Positions 1 to 8,481 of a stretch of 64,000 nt of DNA are shown one piece after another. Made by a program: the position numbers and the translations under genes. The notes under the pieces were generated by a model that did not search any database, had not been told where the DNA came from, and saw only the letters and a list, made by a program, of their open reading frames with translations. Positions within the stretch are counted from its first letter, which is position 1. Every line of letters starts with the position of its first letter. Origin of the DNA: Dyadobacter sp. UC 10 (GTDB taxonomy: Bacteria > Bacteroidota > Bacteroidia > Cytophagales > Spirosomataceae); contig NZ_VSRN01000001.1 of NCBI RefSeq assembly GCF_008369915.1, positions 3,530,501-3,594,500 on the forward strand. The letters are read 5' to 3'.

Positions 1-453
1 AACCGGCTGAATGTGGCTATTACCAGGGCACGGGAACGTATTTACTTCGTTACCAGCTTGTGGCCGGCACAGTTACAGACTGAGCAAACTGCCAATGCTG
101 GGCCTAAGATTCTGAAAGCATATCTCGAATATGCACTGGAAGTATCAGAGGGCCGTTTTGAGCCCTCTCCTGCACCTGTCAGGAATTTTCGGGCAGACTG
201 GTTACTGAAGGAGCGTATTATCAAATTTAACGCCGACTACAAAAAAGAGCTTCCATTCGGAGACATTACCGTAAAACCGGAAGGGGCCTATAAAGGTCTG
301 ATCCTGACAGACGATGATCTCTATCACGAGAGCAAGTCGTCAAAAGAACCACACGCTTATCTGCCCCTTCTCCTTCGCATGAAAAACTGGCCTTTCAAGC
401 GGGTTTACAGCCGCGAGTATTGGTCAGGTACCCTTGAAATGGATATATTATAA
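1..453 (+). CDS. Superfamily 1 DNA/RNA helicase, C-terminal fragment
   Basis: The frame is open from base 1 and ends at the TAA at 451-453, so this is about the last 150 residues of a longer protein; the GTG at 13 is internal. The first visible residues, NRLNVAITRARERI, are helicase motif VI of UvrD/RecD/DNA2-NAM7-type superfamily 1 enzymes, whose arginines contact ATP in the family. The remaining 135 or so residues carry no motif I recognise and would be a C-terminal accessory region. Its stop codon directly abuts the stop of the convergent DUF1080 gene (together TTATAA). The specific helicase subfamily and its cellular role cannot be decided without the N-terminal part. Confidence 0.8.
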   Translation, partial: NRLNVAITRARERIYFVTSLWPAQLQTEQTANAGPKILKAYLEYALEVSEGRFEPSPAPVRNFRADWLLKERIIKFNADYKKELPFGDITVKPEGAYKGLILTDDDLYHESKSSKEPHAYLPLLLRMKNWPFKRVYSREYWSGTLEMDIL

Positions 454-1158
454 CTCTCTGATGCGGATGTTCCGAAAGGAAACTTTGTCGCCGTGATCCT
501 GCAAAGCGATTTTTCCCTTTGGCGAAGCGCCGAAGCCTTCCCAGGTTTTGAATTTGCTGTTGGCTACCATTTTCTCCCAATCTCCGCCCTGAGTTGGAAA
601 ATCAACTACTTTCTTGCCATTCAGCCAGCTTTCACCGCGGCCGCCTTTGATTACCACTTTTGCCTTGTTCCACTGTCCCGCAGGTTTCACCGTTTTGAAA
701 TCGTCAGGTGGCAGCATATCGTAGAGTGAGCCCGATTTGTGATTACCGTTTTTGCCAGCCTTCGCGTCAGGGTGTTTTACATCGTCCAATATCTGAATCT
801 CCGGGCCGGTTGAGTACGGGCAGCAGTATTTTTTATCTTCAATCACATGGTAAATGATCCCGCTGTTACCAGCCTCGGCTATTTTCCATTCGAGTTCCAG
901 CTCAAAATCACCGTATTCTTTGTCCGTAACCAGGTCCTTTCCTCCTTTTTCGGTAAGAACAATCGCATTGTCCTGCACTTTCCACTGTGGCAATACTTCG
1001 TCGGACTGCCAGCTGTGCCAGCCGTTCAGTGTTTTTCCATCAAAAAGGGTCACCCATTTCCCTTTTCCCTGTGCTTCGGCGTCATTTGATGAAAAAGCCA
1101 ATGCGATTATCGCTACCAGTGATGCTCTGCTGAAAGCTTTCCAATTCATGTAATTCAT
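448..1158 (-). CDS. Exported DUF1080 (3-keto-disaccharide hydrolase-like) protein
   Basis: About 236 residues. An N-terminal signal peptide ends near a DAEAQ cleavage site, followed by the hallmark start of the DUF1080 fold, WVTLFDGKTLNGWHSW, then a concanavalin-like beta-sandwich with GNSGIIYHV, the GPEIQILDD segment and a C-terminal FRNIRIREL. Proteins of this family are periplasmic or exported and several act on 3-keto-glycosides or other sugars; the substrate here cannot be told. I chose the ATG at 1158 because it leaves a compact signal peptide; ATG at 1149 is an equal alternative and the longer frame to 1185 puts extra polar residues before the signal. It is convergent with the helicase gene. 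Confidence 0.85.
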   Translation of the reverse strand: MNYMNWKAFSRASLVAIIALAFSSNDAEAQGKGKWVTLFDGKTLNGWHSWQSDEVLPQWKVQDNAIVLTEKGGKDLVTDKEYGDFELELEWKIAEAGNSGIIYHVIEDKKYCCPYSTGPEIQILDDVKHPDAKAGKNGNHKSGSLYDMLPPDDFKTVKPAGQWNKAKVVIKGGRGESWLNGKKVVDFPTQGGDWEKMVANSKFKTWEGFGASPKGKIALQDHGDKVSFRNIRIREL

Positions 1159-1242
1159 GTTGTGTTTGTTAAAAATTTGGATCACAATATTAAGTACTTT
1201 TGAGTTTTTAAATACTTATTCTGGCTGAAAGTTCAGCGCCTA

Positions 1243-1250
1243 TAATTTTG
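1243..1250 (+). promoter_or_regulatory. Candidate Bacteroidota -7 promoter element for the HIT gene
   Basis: TAATTTTG matches the Bacteroidota consensus TAnnTTTG exactly and lies 30 bases before the ATG at 1281. A -33 TTG at the expected 17-23 base spacing is not clear (TTCTGG is nearby), so only the -7 half is well supported. Confidence 0.45.
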
Positions 1251-1280
1251 TTGCGAGGTACGTGAATTAAACTTTTTAAA

Positions 1281-1670
1281 ATGGCTTCTATATTTTCAAA
1301 AATCGTAAACGGAGAAATTCCTTCCCATAAAATTGCCGAAACGGATGAGTTTCTTGCGTTTCTGGATGCATTTCCAATCGCGATAGGGCATACGCTTGTT
1401 ATTCCCAAAAAGGAAGTGGACTATCTTTTTGACCTCGACGACGATACTTATTCGAGGCTGCTGCTGTTTGCAAAAAGCATTGTTCCGGCACTTGAAAAAA
1501 CGGTTCCGTGCCTGAGAATAGGAGTGAGTGTAATTGGTTTGGAAGTGCCTCATGCTCATGTTCATTTGCTACCACTGAATAGCATGGCTGACGCAGATTT
1601 TAGCGAAAAAATCAAGGTATCGCAGGAAGAGCTGGCAGCACTTGCTACGCGGATCCGGGAGAACTTTTAG
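1281..1670 (+). CDS. HIT (histidine triad) family nucleotide-binding protein
   Basis: 129 residues, a normal length for the family. The active-site triad is seen as PHAHVHLLP (HxHxH followed by hydrophobics), and the N-terminus MASIFSKIVNGEIPSHKI is typical of the HINT/Fhit-like branch, with the GHTLVIPKKEVDYLFDL block in between. Family members hydrolyse or transfer nucleotides from phosphoramidates and AMP conjugates; the physiological substrate is unknown here. It is a cytoplasmic single gene, divergent from DUF1080 and ending six bases from the convergent capsule-locus end. Confidence 0.92.
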   Translation: MASIFSKIVNGEIPSHKIAETDEFLAFLDAFPIAIGHTLVIPKKEVDYLFDLDDDTYSRLLLFAKSIVPALEKTVPCLRIGVSVIGLEVPHAHVHLLPLNSMADADFSEKIKVSQEELAALATRIRENF

Positions 1671-1676
1671 TGCAGA

Positions 1677-3164
1677 TCAATAGAAAGAGAAGTCCTTTCG
1701 TACCCCCAGCATAAAACCGTGGGTTTTTCTGTAAAGATCGCCGATATCGGTTGCGTAGGATCCTTTTACCGTAAGGCCGCCGAGGACATCAACTTTGGTT
1801 TGCAGGGCAAACAAACCTGAGAATTGTTTCGGGATGCTCAGGTATTTTTCAAGGTAGGTACCGTAGTTGAGCGAATAGGAAAGCTTTGTCTGCCACTCCA
1901 ATCTCCTGAAAAGCGTCCCTTTTAATCCAAGGTGATATAGGAGTACGCGGTTGTTACTGGTAAAATTGTTCGCATATCTCGGCCATTTCCAGTCTGTCTG
2001 AGAAGTAGGAGGAATAAATGGCGTACCAATCGTCCTGTCAAAATAGGACCAGCCATCACGTACCTGCTGGTTGTTGAAATAGTTGTCGTGCCCGCGGTAT
2101 TTTCCGTTCTGGAGCACAAAAATATCTCCGCCCTGATTTTTGGTGTATAACATTTCAAACACACCTTCAGTGATTTCGAAATTAGCGCCATACGAATTTT
2201 TCTTTCTAATCCTCGCGCCGTAAAGACCGTCATTCAGCGTGGTTAAGTAAAACAGGGAACCATCTTCGTAAACAAATTGCCTGTACAGGAATAGGCTCAT
2301 TCCGTAGGTTTCAATTTCAATGGCTGCGTCTATTGAGCCTAAATGATTCCCGATCCTGCTGGTACTGTCAAAGTGTACGATATCATCACCTGAGCCGCCT
2401 ATTGCGCCAGTGACAGCACTGATATAATTTGCGAATCCATCAGGGAAGTTTCCGTCTTCTCCTGCCAGGCCCAGGTCGACTTTACTTCTTCCACCCCATT
2501 GTACCTGATGATTAAAGCCTCCATAAAGCTTGAACGTCGAGTTAGCCTTCCCAATGCGGAGATAGAATGCTTTCTCATGGAATTTTAGCCCGCTGGTTAT
2601 CGGCCTGCCTCGTTCAAAGAGACCATCGGAATAAAACGCCTGAAACGAGATCCATTTTTTTGTGAAAGGAACCGGAACGAAGCGGGTAGTTCCGATGTGG
2701 ATTTTGGGGATAGGAAGTGCATTCCCGGACCAAGCATAAGAACCAGAACCTAATGTGGAATCGGCCAGTCCCACCCATTGTCTCTTACGGCCGACATAAA
2801 ATTCCCAATTTTTATATCTTAACGTTGCGTGCAGTTGAGGAAGGAGAACTTTCGAGGTTTCGCCTATATTGGCAACGGCTTCGACTCCGGCCCCAACGCG
2901 GAACACATTTCTGCCGGTATTCGCAGACATCGGCCAGTATCCCTCGACTCCACCCCGGACAGAGCCAAAAGGTCCGAGAACCGGTACTACTCCGAATTGA
3001 TTTGCCTGCTGCCAGAAAGGAGTATAACCGTTCGTGGTACCGAAACCCAGCAATTCAACATAATTAGTTGTAGAATCTGTATATACTTCGGGCTGCTTGT
3101 TGTCGGATTGAGAAAAGCCGATAAAAGGCAACAGCAACAAAAAAAGAAAATAATGATATTTCAT
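1677..3164 (-). CDS. Capsule assembly Wzi family outer-membrane protein (copy 1)
   Basis: About 495 residues from the ATG at 3164; the longer frame to 3248 adds 28 residues in front of an obvious signal peptide (MKYHYFLFLLLLPFIGFSQ), so I reject it. The body has alternating beta-strand character and the family marks shared with the two neighbours: GFGTTNGYTPFWQQANQFG near the N-terminus, FYVGRKRQWVGLADS, a FQAFYSDGLFERGRP block, LFLYRQFVYEDGSLF, IGTPFIPP and NNRVLLYHLG. E. coli Wzi is a beta-barrel lectin of similar length that ties capsule to the outer membrane. It is the last gene of the capsule locus. The exact polysaccharide bound is inferred only from context. Confidence 0.85.
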   Translation of the reverse strand: MKYHYFLFLLLLPFIGFSQSDNKQPEVYTDSTTNYVELLGFGTTNGYTPFWQQANQFGVVPVLGPFGSVRGGVEGYWPMSANTGRNVFRVGAGVEAVANIGETSKVLLPQLHATLRYKNWEFYVGRKRQWVGLADSTLGSGSYAWSGNALPIPKIHIGTTRFVPVPFTKKWISFQAFYSDGLFERGRPITSGLKFHEKAFYLRIGKANSTFKLYGGFNHQVQWGGRSKVDLGLAGEDGNFPDGFANYISAVTGAIGGSGDDIVHFDSTSRIGNHLGSIDAAIEIETYGMSLFLYRQFVYEDGSLFYLTTLNDGLYGARIRKKNSYGANFEITEGVFEMLYTKNQGGDIFVLQNGKYRGHDNYFNNQQVRDGWSYFDRTIGTPFIPPTSQTDWKWPRYANNFTSNNRVLLYHLGLKGTLFRRLEWQTKLSYSLNYGTYLEKYLSIPKQFSGLFALQTKVDVLGGLTVKGSYATDIGDLYRKTHGFMLGVRKDFSFY

Positions 3165-3267
3165 ATAAATACCCTCATGCTTCCGCGACGTGTATAATGT
3201 TGCTGTTATGGTAAAAATAGTTATTACTTTTTGGTTTTCATATTGCACTCAAACCGGAAAACCGGGG

Positions 3268-4710
3268 TCAATCCAGAAAGCCACTCTTTCGAAATCCTAA
3301 CATCAAGCCGGTTGAATTTTCGTATAAGTCACCAAAATCGGAAGAAATACTTGTGAATACCGCGCCGCCTTTCATAATTCTGACATTTTTTTCTACACTT
3401 AATATAACGGATGCCTGCTGTTTCACGGAATCAAAAGAACTGACAAACGACCCCGAGTTGCGTGAATAAGTGCCTTTGAACGCAAGCTTCAGATTCATCC
3501 AGGTAGCAGTTATACCAGTATGGAACGCCCACAAACGATTATTATTGGTAAACTCCGATTTACTCCTCGGTAAGTCGTCCCTGGTATTGCCTGCATTTGG
3601 AATCAACGGTGTACCAATCCCGCTTCCGTAATATGCCCAGCCACGGTTAAACAAATAGCTGTTATAGTAATTGCCAGTCCGGAAAATATTCAATCCTGAA
3701 AGCGGATTTTTGTTGATCTGGTTATGAGTTCCAAGCACTTCCAGCAGGAAGGATTGAAATGCGAAGTAGGACGATCCTTTTGGCAGGGGAGTCAGCCTTT
3801 TCACACTTAAACCGTTGAGTCCGTCAGAATAATTGATGATCCTGAACAAAGATCCGGTCTCATAAATATTTTGTCTGTACAAAAAGTAGGACCAGTCTTT
3901 TCCTTTCCATTCTCCGCCTATATCTACGGTTCCAAAGTGATTTCCGATCTTTCTATAATCGACTGTCTTGCCGATCACAGTGTACAAGTAAGCCGTCGAC
4001 GGCTTGAGTTTCCGCAATGGCGTGGTTTCTGCCTCGCCTCCCCATACAGCCTGGTGGTTTACCCCCAGAAATATCTTATAGCGATCGGCCTTACTTCCTA
4101 GTCTGATATACAGGCTTTTATGATGGAAGTAGGAGTTGGGGATTTGACTTACACTGCCGTAGTTGATGCTGGTTGAGCCAAGGTAACCATCGGAATACGA
4201 AAATTTGAACGCTACAAAATTATTCGTAAAAAAAAGAGGAAAATACTTTGGGATGGCTATTTGAAGTCGGGGGAACGGTCGCGCATTTCCTGCCATGGAT
4301 AACGAGCCGGAAGTCATTGTTGTGTCCATTAACCCGGATACCATTCTTTTTTGTCCGGTGAGGACCTCGAATATATTTATTTTGGCTGCAACATATGCAT
4401 CTGATAAAAATACTTTACCTGATTTGCCATAGCTGCCTATCGCCTGAATCCCGCCGCTCCATTGAAATTGCCTCGGGTTATTCGGATTGTAAATTTTGTA
4501 TATCCCTACATCGGCTAAGCCAAAGTTTCCATCCAAAGGGACGCTTCCATGTTGATTGGCATATTCCCAAAATGGAGTGCGGCCAGTGGCGCCTGCCGCA
4601 GTAATTGAACCTTTGTAATAAAGTGTTGAGTCTTGAGAAAACGCATTTAACGCAAAGCAGGAAATGCATAGAATTAGGCAGATTCTAATCTGACAAACAG
4701 AAACGGGCAT
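3268..4710 (-). CDS. Capsule assembly Wzi family outer-membrane protein (copy 2)
   Basis: 480 residues with a signal peptide ending near NAFSQDS. It shares with its neighbours the GRTPFWEYANQHGSVPLDG opening, KRMVSGLMDTTMTSGS, FKFSYSDGYLGSTSINYG, NHFGTVDIGGEWKGKDW, SYFLYRQNIYETGSLF, GIGTPLIPNAG and NNRLWAFHTG blocks, and ends in GLMLGFRKSGFLD with a terminal aromatic/hydrophobic strand as expected for an outer-membrane barrel. It sits between two paralogues (103 bases to copy 1, 50 to copy 3), the product of tandem duplication. Likely capsule attachment or modification at the cell surface. Confidence 0.85.
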   Translation of the reverse strand: MPVSVCQIRICLILCISCFALNAFSQDSTLYYKGSITAAGATGRTPFWEYANQHGSVPLDGNFGLADVGIYKIYNPNNPRQFQWSGGIQAIGSYGKSGKVFLSDAYVAAKINIFEVLTGQKRMVSGLMDTTMTSGSLSMAGNARPFPRLQIAIPKYFPLFFTNNFVAFKFSYSDGYLGSTSINYGSVSQIPNSYFHHKSLYIRLGSKADRYKIFLGVNHQAVWGGEAETTPLRKLKPSTAYLYTVIGKTVDYRKIGNHFGTVDIGGEWKGKDWSYFLYRQNIYETGSLFRIINYSDGLNGLSVKRLTPLPKGSSYFAFQSFLLEVLGTHNQINKNPLSGLNIFRTGNYYNSYLFNRGWAYYGSGIGTPLIPNAGNTRDDLPRSKSEFTNNNRLWAFHTGITATWMNLKLAFKGTYSRNSGSFVSSFDSVKQQASVILSVEKNVRIMKGGAVFTSISSDFGDLYENSTGLMLGFRKSGFLD

Positions 4711-4760
4711 TTAAGATATAGAAGTTATTCCTCCGATGATCGATTGATATTTTGCCAAAG

Positions 4761-6182
4761 TTATCGGATAAAACCGGATTTCCTCCATCCGACCATCAGT
4801 GCAGCGCTATTCGGAAACAACTTGCCAAAATCCGTAGCCAGATCGATGGTCAACCGATCATTTTTTTTATCGAAAAGAGGAATGTTCATTGTAAATAGAA
4901 GAGAAGTTTGCCTTACAATCCCGGGAAATTCAGTAGAATAACTCCCGAAATTAAATGAATGGCTGCCTCTGAAGGTGAAATCGGTTTTTCCGTAAGAAGC
5001 AGCAAGCCCAAGGTGATAAGCGTACAACCGGTTATTTGGCGTAAAAAGCGTATAGAACGAGCGTAAATCGTCGCGGACTAAGTGCTGCGGTGCTATAAGT
5101 GGGGTTCCAAGGCTTCGGCCCCTGTAAGACCAGCCCTTATTATACACGTAATGATTAAAATAGTTATCACGGCCGAAAGTGCCGCTGTTGAAATCGAATA
5201 TGTTGCCTCCCTGGTTTTTCGTATAAAGGAATTCTATCAGAACCGTATTGATACGAAATGTTTGACTCATATCGCTCGTTTGGTTTCGCTTGATCCTGAA
5301 ACCGTTAAGACCGTCAGCCAGATTTGATAAATTGCTTAACGAACCGTCTTCATAGACACTTTGTCTATACAAAAAGAAACCCCATTGATCACCCTTCCAG
5401 TCTGCGGCGACGTCAATAGTTCCAAAATGATTTCCAACCCTGCTTGACGCCCATGGTTTTCCAAATACGATGTAGTTATACGCTTGCTTCCTTTCCAGGC
5501 CACCGCTAAAAATTTTGTCTTCGCCACCCCACATCACCTGATGATTGAATCCGGCAAAAAGATTGAGACGATGCCTGTTACGGCCAAGTTTCAGATATAG
5601 CGACTTTTGGTGAAAATAGCTCTCGCTAATCCTGCTAACATTTCCGTAATGAACATCTGCCGGCCCGAACAGTCCGTCGGAATAAGAAAATTTGAATGAA
5701 AAGATATCATTCAGGGGCAGGATGCTAACGAAGCGTACCGTGCTGATCTCGATTTTGGGATACGGACGGTAGTTATTAGACATTGCGAAGGACCCGCTGG
5801 TCAATAAAGTATCCGCCAGCCCGGTTGCCTGGCTTCTTTGTCCTACACTCAATTCCACCGGTCCGGCTTTTCCTGCAATAAACAAATCAGAAAAAAAGGC
5901 AGTTGTTTTTTTTCCAGCATTACCGATTAGTTCAGCGCCACCTGACCATTGAAAAAACCTTGGATTATTTGGATTGTAAACCCTATGAAATCGTGCTTCG
6001 AATAATGCGAATGACTTTTGAGTGGGCACAGAGCCGTTTCGGTTGGCATGCAGCCAGAAAGGGACAGACGAAGAAGACGCTGCTGCGGATACCCCAAGAG
6101 CGTAGTGAAACGTGGAATCTTGCGAGAAAATCTTCGAGGAAAAAGCTACTGAAATCAGCAGCATTATAAAAGTAACCCTCAT
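4761..6182 (-). CDS. Capsule assembly Wzi family outer-membrane protein (copy 3)
   Basis: 473 residues with signal peptide MRVTFIMLLISVAFSSKIFSQ. It is more like copy 2 than copy 1: both open with SQDSTFHYA/SQDSTLYYK, carry YNPNNPRFFQWSGG, FKFSYSDGLFGPADVHYG, NHFGTIDVAADWKGDQWG, FFLYRQSVYEDGSL, SLGTPLIAPQH and NNRLYAYHLG, and end in WRKSGFIR/FRKSGFLD. It follows the initiating sugar transferase by 43 bases, so it probably shares that transcript. Expected role is holding capsule polymer at the outer membrane. Whether the three copies bind different glycans is unknown. Confidence 0.85.
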   Translation of the reverse strand: MRVTFIMLLISVAFSSKIFSQDSTFHYALGVSAAASSSSVPFWLHANRNGSVPTQKSFALFEARFHRVYNPNNPRFFQWSGGAELIGNAGKKTTAFFSDLFIAGKAGPVELSVGQRSQATGLADTLLTSGSFAMSNNYRPYPKIEISTVRFVSILPLNDIFSFKFSYSDGLFGPADVHYGNVSRISESYFHQKSLYLKLGRNRHRLNLFAGFNHQVMWGGEDKIFSGGLERKQAYNYIVFGKPWASSRVGNHFGTIDVAADWKGDQWGFFLYRQSVYEDGSLSNLSNLADGLNGFRIKRNQTSDMSQTFRINTVLIEFLYTKNQGGNIFDFNSGTFGRDNYFNHYVYNKGWSYRGRSLGTPLIAPQHLVRDDLRSFYTLFTPNNRLYAYHLGLAASYGKTDFTFRGSHSFNFGSYSTEFPGIVRQTSLLFTMNIPLFDKKNDRLTIDLATDFGKLFPNSAALMVGWRKSGFIR

Positions 6183-6225
6183 CAGATGTGGTTGACTATA
6201 CCGGTAAAGGACAATAGTGAAGGCA

Positions 6226-7227
6226 CTACCTGCCTCTTTTCCTAAGGATTACAACGGCGGTCAGTAAAATGATCTTGAGTTCCAGAAAAAGACTCCAGTT
6301 TTTTATGTAATAGAGATCGTACATCAACTTGTGCCGCGCATCAAAAACTCCCGCACCGTAAGAATACATTACTTGAGCATACCCGGTAATTCCAGGTTTG
6401 ATATTATGCCGCATATTATAATACGGAATAGTTTCATCGAAAGTCTCAGTAAATACCTGTCTTTCCGGACGTGGGCCAATGAGTGAAAGATCCCTTCTGA
6501 AAATATTGATAAGCTGGGGAAGTTCATCTATGCGCGTTTGCCGCATGAATGAGCCGTAAGAGAACGTCCTGCTATCATTTTTCTTGGAGAATGAGGCTCC
6601 GTTCTGTTCCGCATCCAGACCCATTGATCTGAACTTAATACATTTGAATGATTCGTTATTCATCCCAACTCTTTCCTGGAAATAGAATATGGGGCCTGGA
6701 GACTGCATTTTTATCCTGAAATAGCTCAATATCCAGAGTGGGAATGTGCAGAGAAAGAGAATAATGGAAATGCAAACGTCGATAATTTTTTTCGGATACC
6801 TCACCCTCTTCCCGAATGTGGGCAGTGATAATAAATTGGGGTTAATTTCAGATACGTCGTCTGGGATGTAGACTTTCTTAAGGATTTTTTCGCAAAAGTC
6901 GTAAACAGTATTAATCCTGATCGACTTGTTTTTTCTGACAACCAGTTCGTAAATAACCCGGTTCCGTCTATCGTATTGTGGATTAGTAACCAGGTGGATC
7001 TTCTCAAATTTGTCCAGCAGTGGCCTTACCGTATGGTTCAGCAGATAATCATCGTCTGAACTATGGGGTATAAGAATGATCTCCTTATATTTTTTCAGTA
7101 ATAAAGCGAGATCGTATTTCTGCAGAAAGTAATCATAACTTGTGACAATCAGTACCTCCTCAGAAACGGAATTTTTACTTAATAAGCGATGAATATACCG
7201 TTTCTCCGATACGTATGTATTGCTCAT
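6226..7227 (-). CDS. Initiating sugar transferase (undecaprenyl-phosphate phosphoglycosyl transferase)
   Basis: 333 residues. Residues from about 140 to the end form the whole bacterial sugar transferase domain: KKIIDVCISIILF and following hydrophobic hairpin, SPGPIFYFQERVG, FKCIKFRSM, the catalytic-region RQTRIDELPQLINIF, GPRPERQVF, and KPGITGYAQVMYSYGAG. Enzymes of this type move a sugar-1-phosphate from a UDP-sugar to undecaprenyl phosphate on the inner face of the inner membrane and so start repeat-unit synthesis. The N-terminal 140 residues are soluble-looking and lack the four-helix region of WbaP/WcaJ-like enzymes. Which sugar is transferred cannot be told. The gene follows a 231-base AT-rich gap and so may have its own promoter. 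Confidence 0.9.
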   Translation of the reverse strand: MSNTYVSEKRYIHRLLSKNSVSEEVLIVTSYDYFLQKYDLALLLKKYKEIILIPHSSDDDYLLNHTVRPLLDKFEKIHLVTNPQYDRRNRVIYELVVRKNKSIRINTVYDFCEKILKKVYIPDDVSEINPNLLSLPTFGKRVRYPKKIIDVCISIILFLCTFPLWILSYFRIKMQSPGPIFYFQERVGMNNESFKCIKFRSMGLDAEQNGASFSKKNDSRTFSYGSFMRQTRIDELPQLINIFRRDLSLIGPRPERQVFTETFDETIPYYNMRHNIKPGITGYAQVMYSYGAGVFDARHKLMYDLYYIKNWSLFLELKIILLTAVVILRKRGR

Positions 7228-7458
7228 ATGTGTGTATTTTTAATGAAAAAAATAGTGTTGTGTTGATTTACGTGTTGGGGACACAAGTTTAGCTATAAAG
7301 TTTCTAAAAAGAAAATTATGTTTTTATAAAATAAATATAATTTTTTAATGATGCAATAAGCGAAAACACTTAATAGCGAAATAAGTAAGCGTATCTATCG
7401 ATGGATTATTGAATTATTTCGATTGACTGCCTTCATGTCATTTGATAAGAGACGGTCA

Positions 7459-8481
7459 CTATTCCGCATGTGCAATATTTCCAATTCGGTTATATGCCTC
7501 GAACCATCTGGCAAATATTCCCACACCTTCCTCAATATCAATTTTTGGTACATATCCGGTTGCGCTTTTCAGTGTTTCCGTATCTGCCCAGGTTGACTGA
7601 ATGTCTCCCGGAGCCATTTCCCGAAAATTCTTGATCGCTTCTTTGCCGAATGCCTTTTCAAGACATGTTATAAAATGCATCAAATCGACCGGTTTGCCAT
7701 TTCCTATATTAAAAACCTGATATTTAGTGGTGTGATCTGTGTTCAAAACACTGACCATGCCATCAATAATATCATCAATAAACGTAAAGTCACGCTTCAT
7801 CAGACCGTTATTATAAACGGTAATGGGTTTGCCTTGTGTGATAGCATCCGCAAAAAGAAATGGTGCCATATCAGGCCGGCCCCAGGGACCATAAACCGTG
7901 AAAAACCGAAGTCCGATTGTCGTGAAGTTATATAAATGGCTATACGCATGCGCCATCAGTTCATTTGTCTTTTTTGAGGCGGCATAAACATTGATCGGGG
8001 TTTCCGATTTTTGCTCCACCGCAAATGGCTGTTCGGTATTTAATCCGTAAACACTGGAGCTGCTTGCATATACCAACTTTTTTGGCGGGAATATCCGGCA
8101 GCATTCCAGTACATTAAAAAATCCTTCAACGTTCGATCGGATATAGCTGCGGGGGTTTTCCATGCTGTACCGAATGCCTGCCTGAGCGGCCAGATTTACA
8201 ACATAATCAAAACGATGAACTTCAAATAGTTGAGCCAGCTCTTCCATGTCAGTCAGATCAAGCTTGCAAAAAATGTAGCTGCTATTTGTGCTTTGGTAAG
8301 AATTTCCGTCAGTGTGACCGGCTATTTCGATACCGCATTCACGTAGCCTGTCCATTTTCAGATCAACTGAATAATAATCGTTGATATTATCGATCCCCAC
8401 CACACTGTGACCATCCTCAATCAGTTTCTTGACCAAGTGAAAACCGATAAAACCTGCTGCACCAGTTACTAGTACTTTCAT
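7459..8481 (-). CDS. NAD-dependent epimerase, UDP-glucuronate 4-epimerase type
   Basis: 340 residues, an extended SDR. The N-terminal NAD site is TGAAGFIGFHL (GxxGxxG), followed by GIDNINDYYSVDLKMDRL, a signature of UDP-glucuronate/galacturonate epimerases. The catalytic region shows YASSSSVYG and YAASKK (YxxxK), then RFFTVYGPWGRPDMAP, again typical of this group. It would convert UDP-glucuronate to UDP-galacturonate in the cytoplasm and supply a uronic acid for the capsule repeat. Its start overlaps the stop of the upstream glycosyltransferase by four bases (ATGA), so the two are translationally coupled. UDP-glucose 4-epimerase or a dehydratase is less likely. Confidence 0.85.
   Translation of the reverse strand: MKVLVTGAAGFIGFHLVKKLIEDGHSVVGIDNINDYYSVDLKMDRLRECGIEIAGHTDGNSYQSTNSSYIFCKLDLTDMEELAQLFEVHRFDYVVNLAAQAGIRYSMENPRSYIRSNVEGFFNVLECCRIFPPKKLVYASSSSVYGLNTEQPFAVEQKSETPINVYAASKKTNELMAHAYSHLYNFTTIGLRFFTVYGPWGRPDMAPFLFADAITQGKPITVYNNGLMKRDFTFIDDIIDGMVSVLNTDHTTKYQVFNIGNGKPVDLMHFITCLEKAFGKEAIKNFREMAPGDIQSTWADTETLKSATGYVPKIDIEEGVGIFARWFEAYNRIGNIAHAE

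Noticed and set aside
2717..3197. Plus-strand frames inside Wzi copy 1
   Set aside because: Shadow frames opposite a clear signal-peptide-bearing beta-barrel protein; no start signals or family marks.
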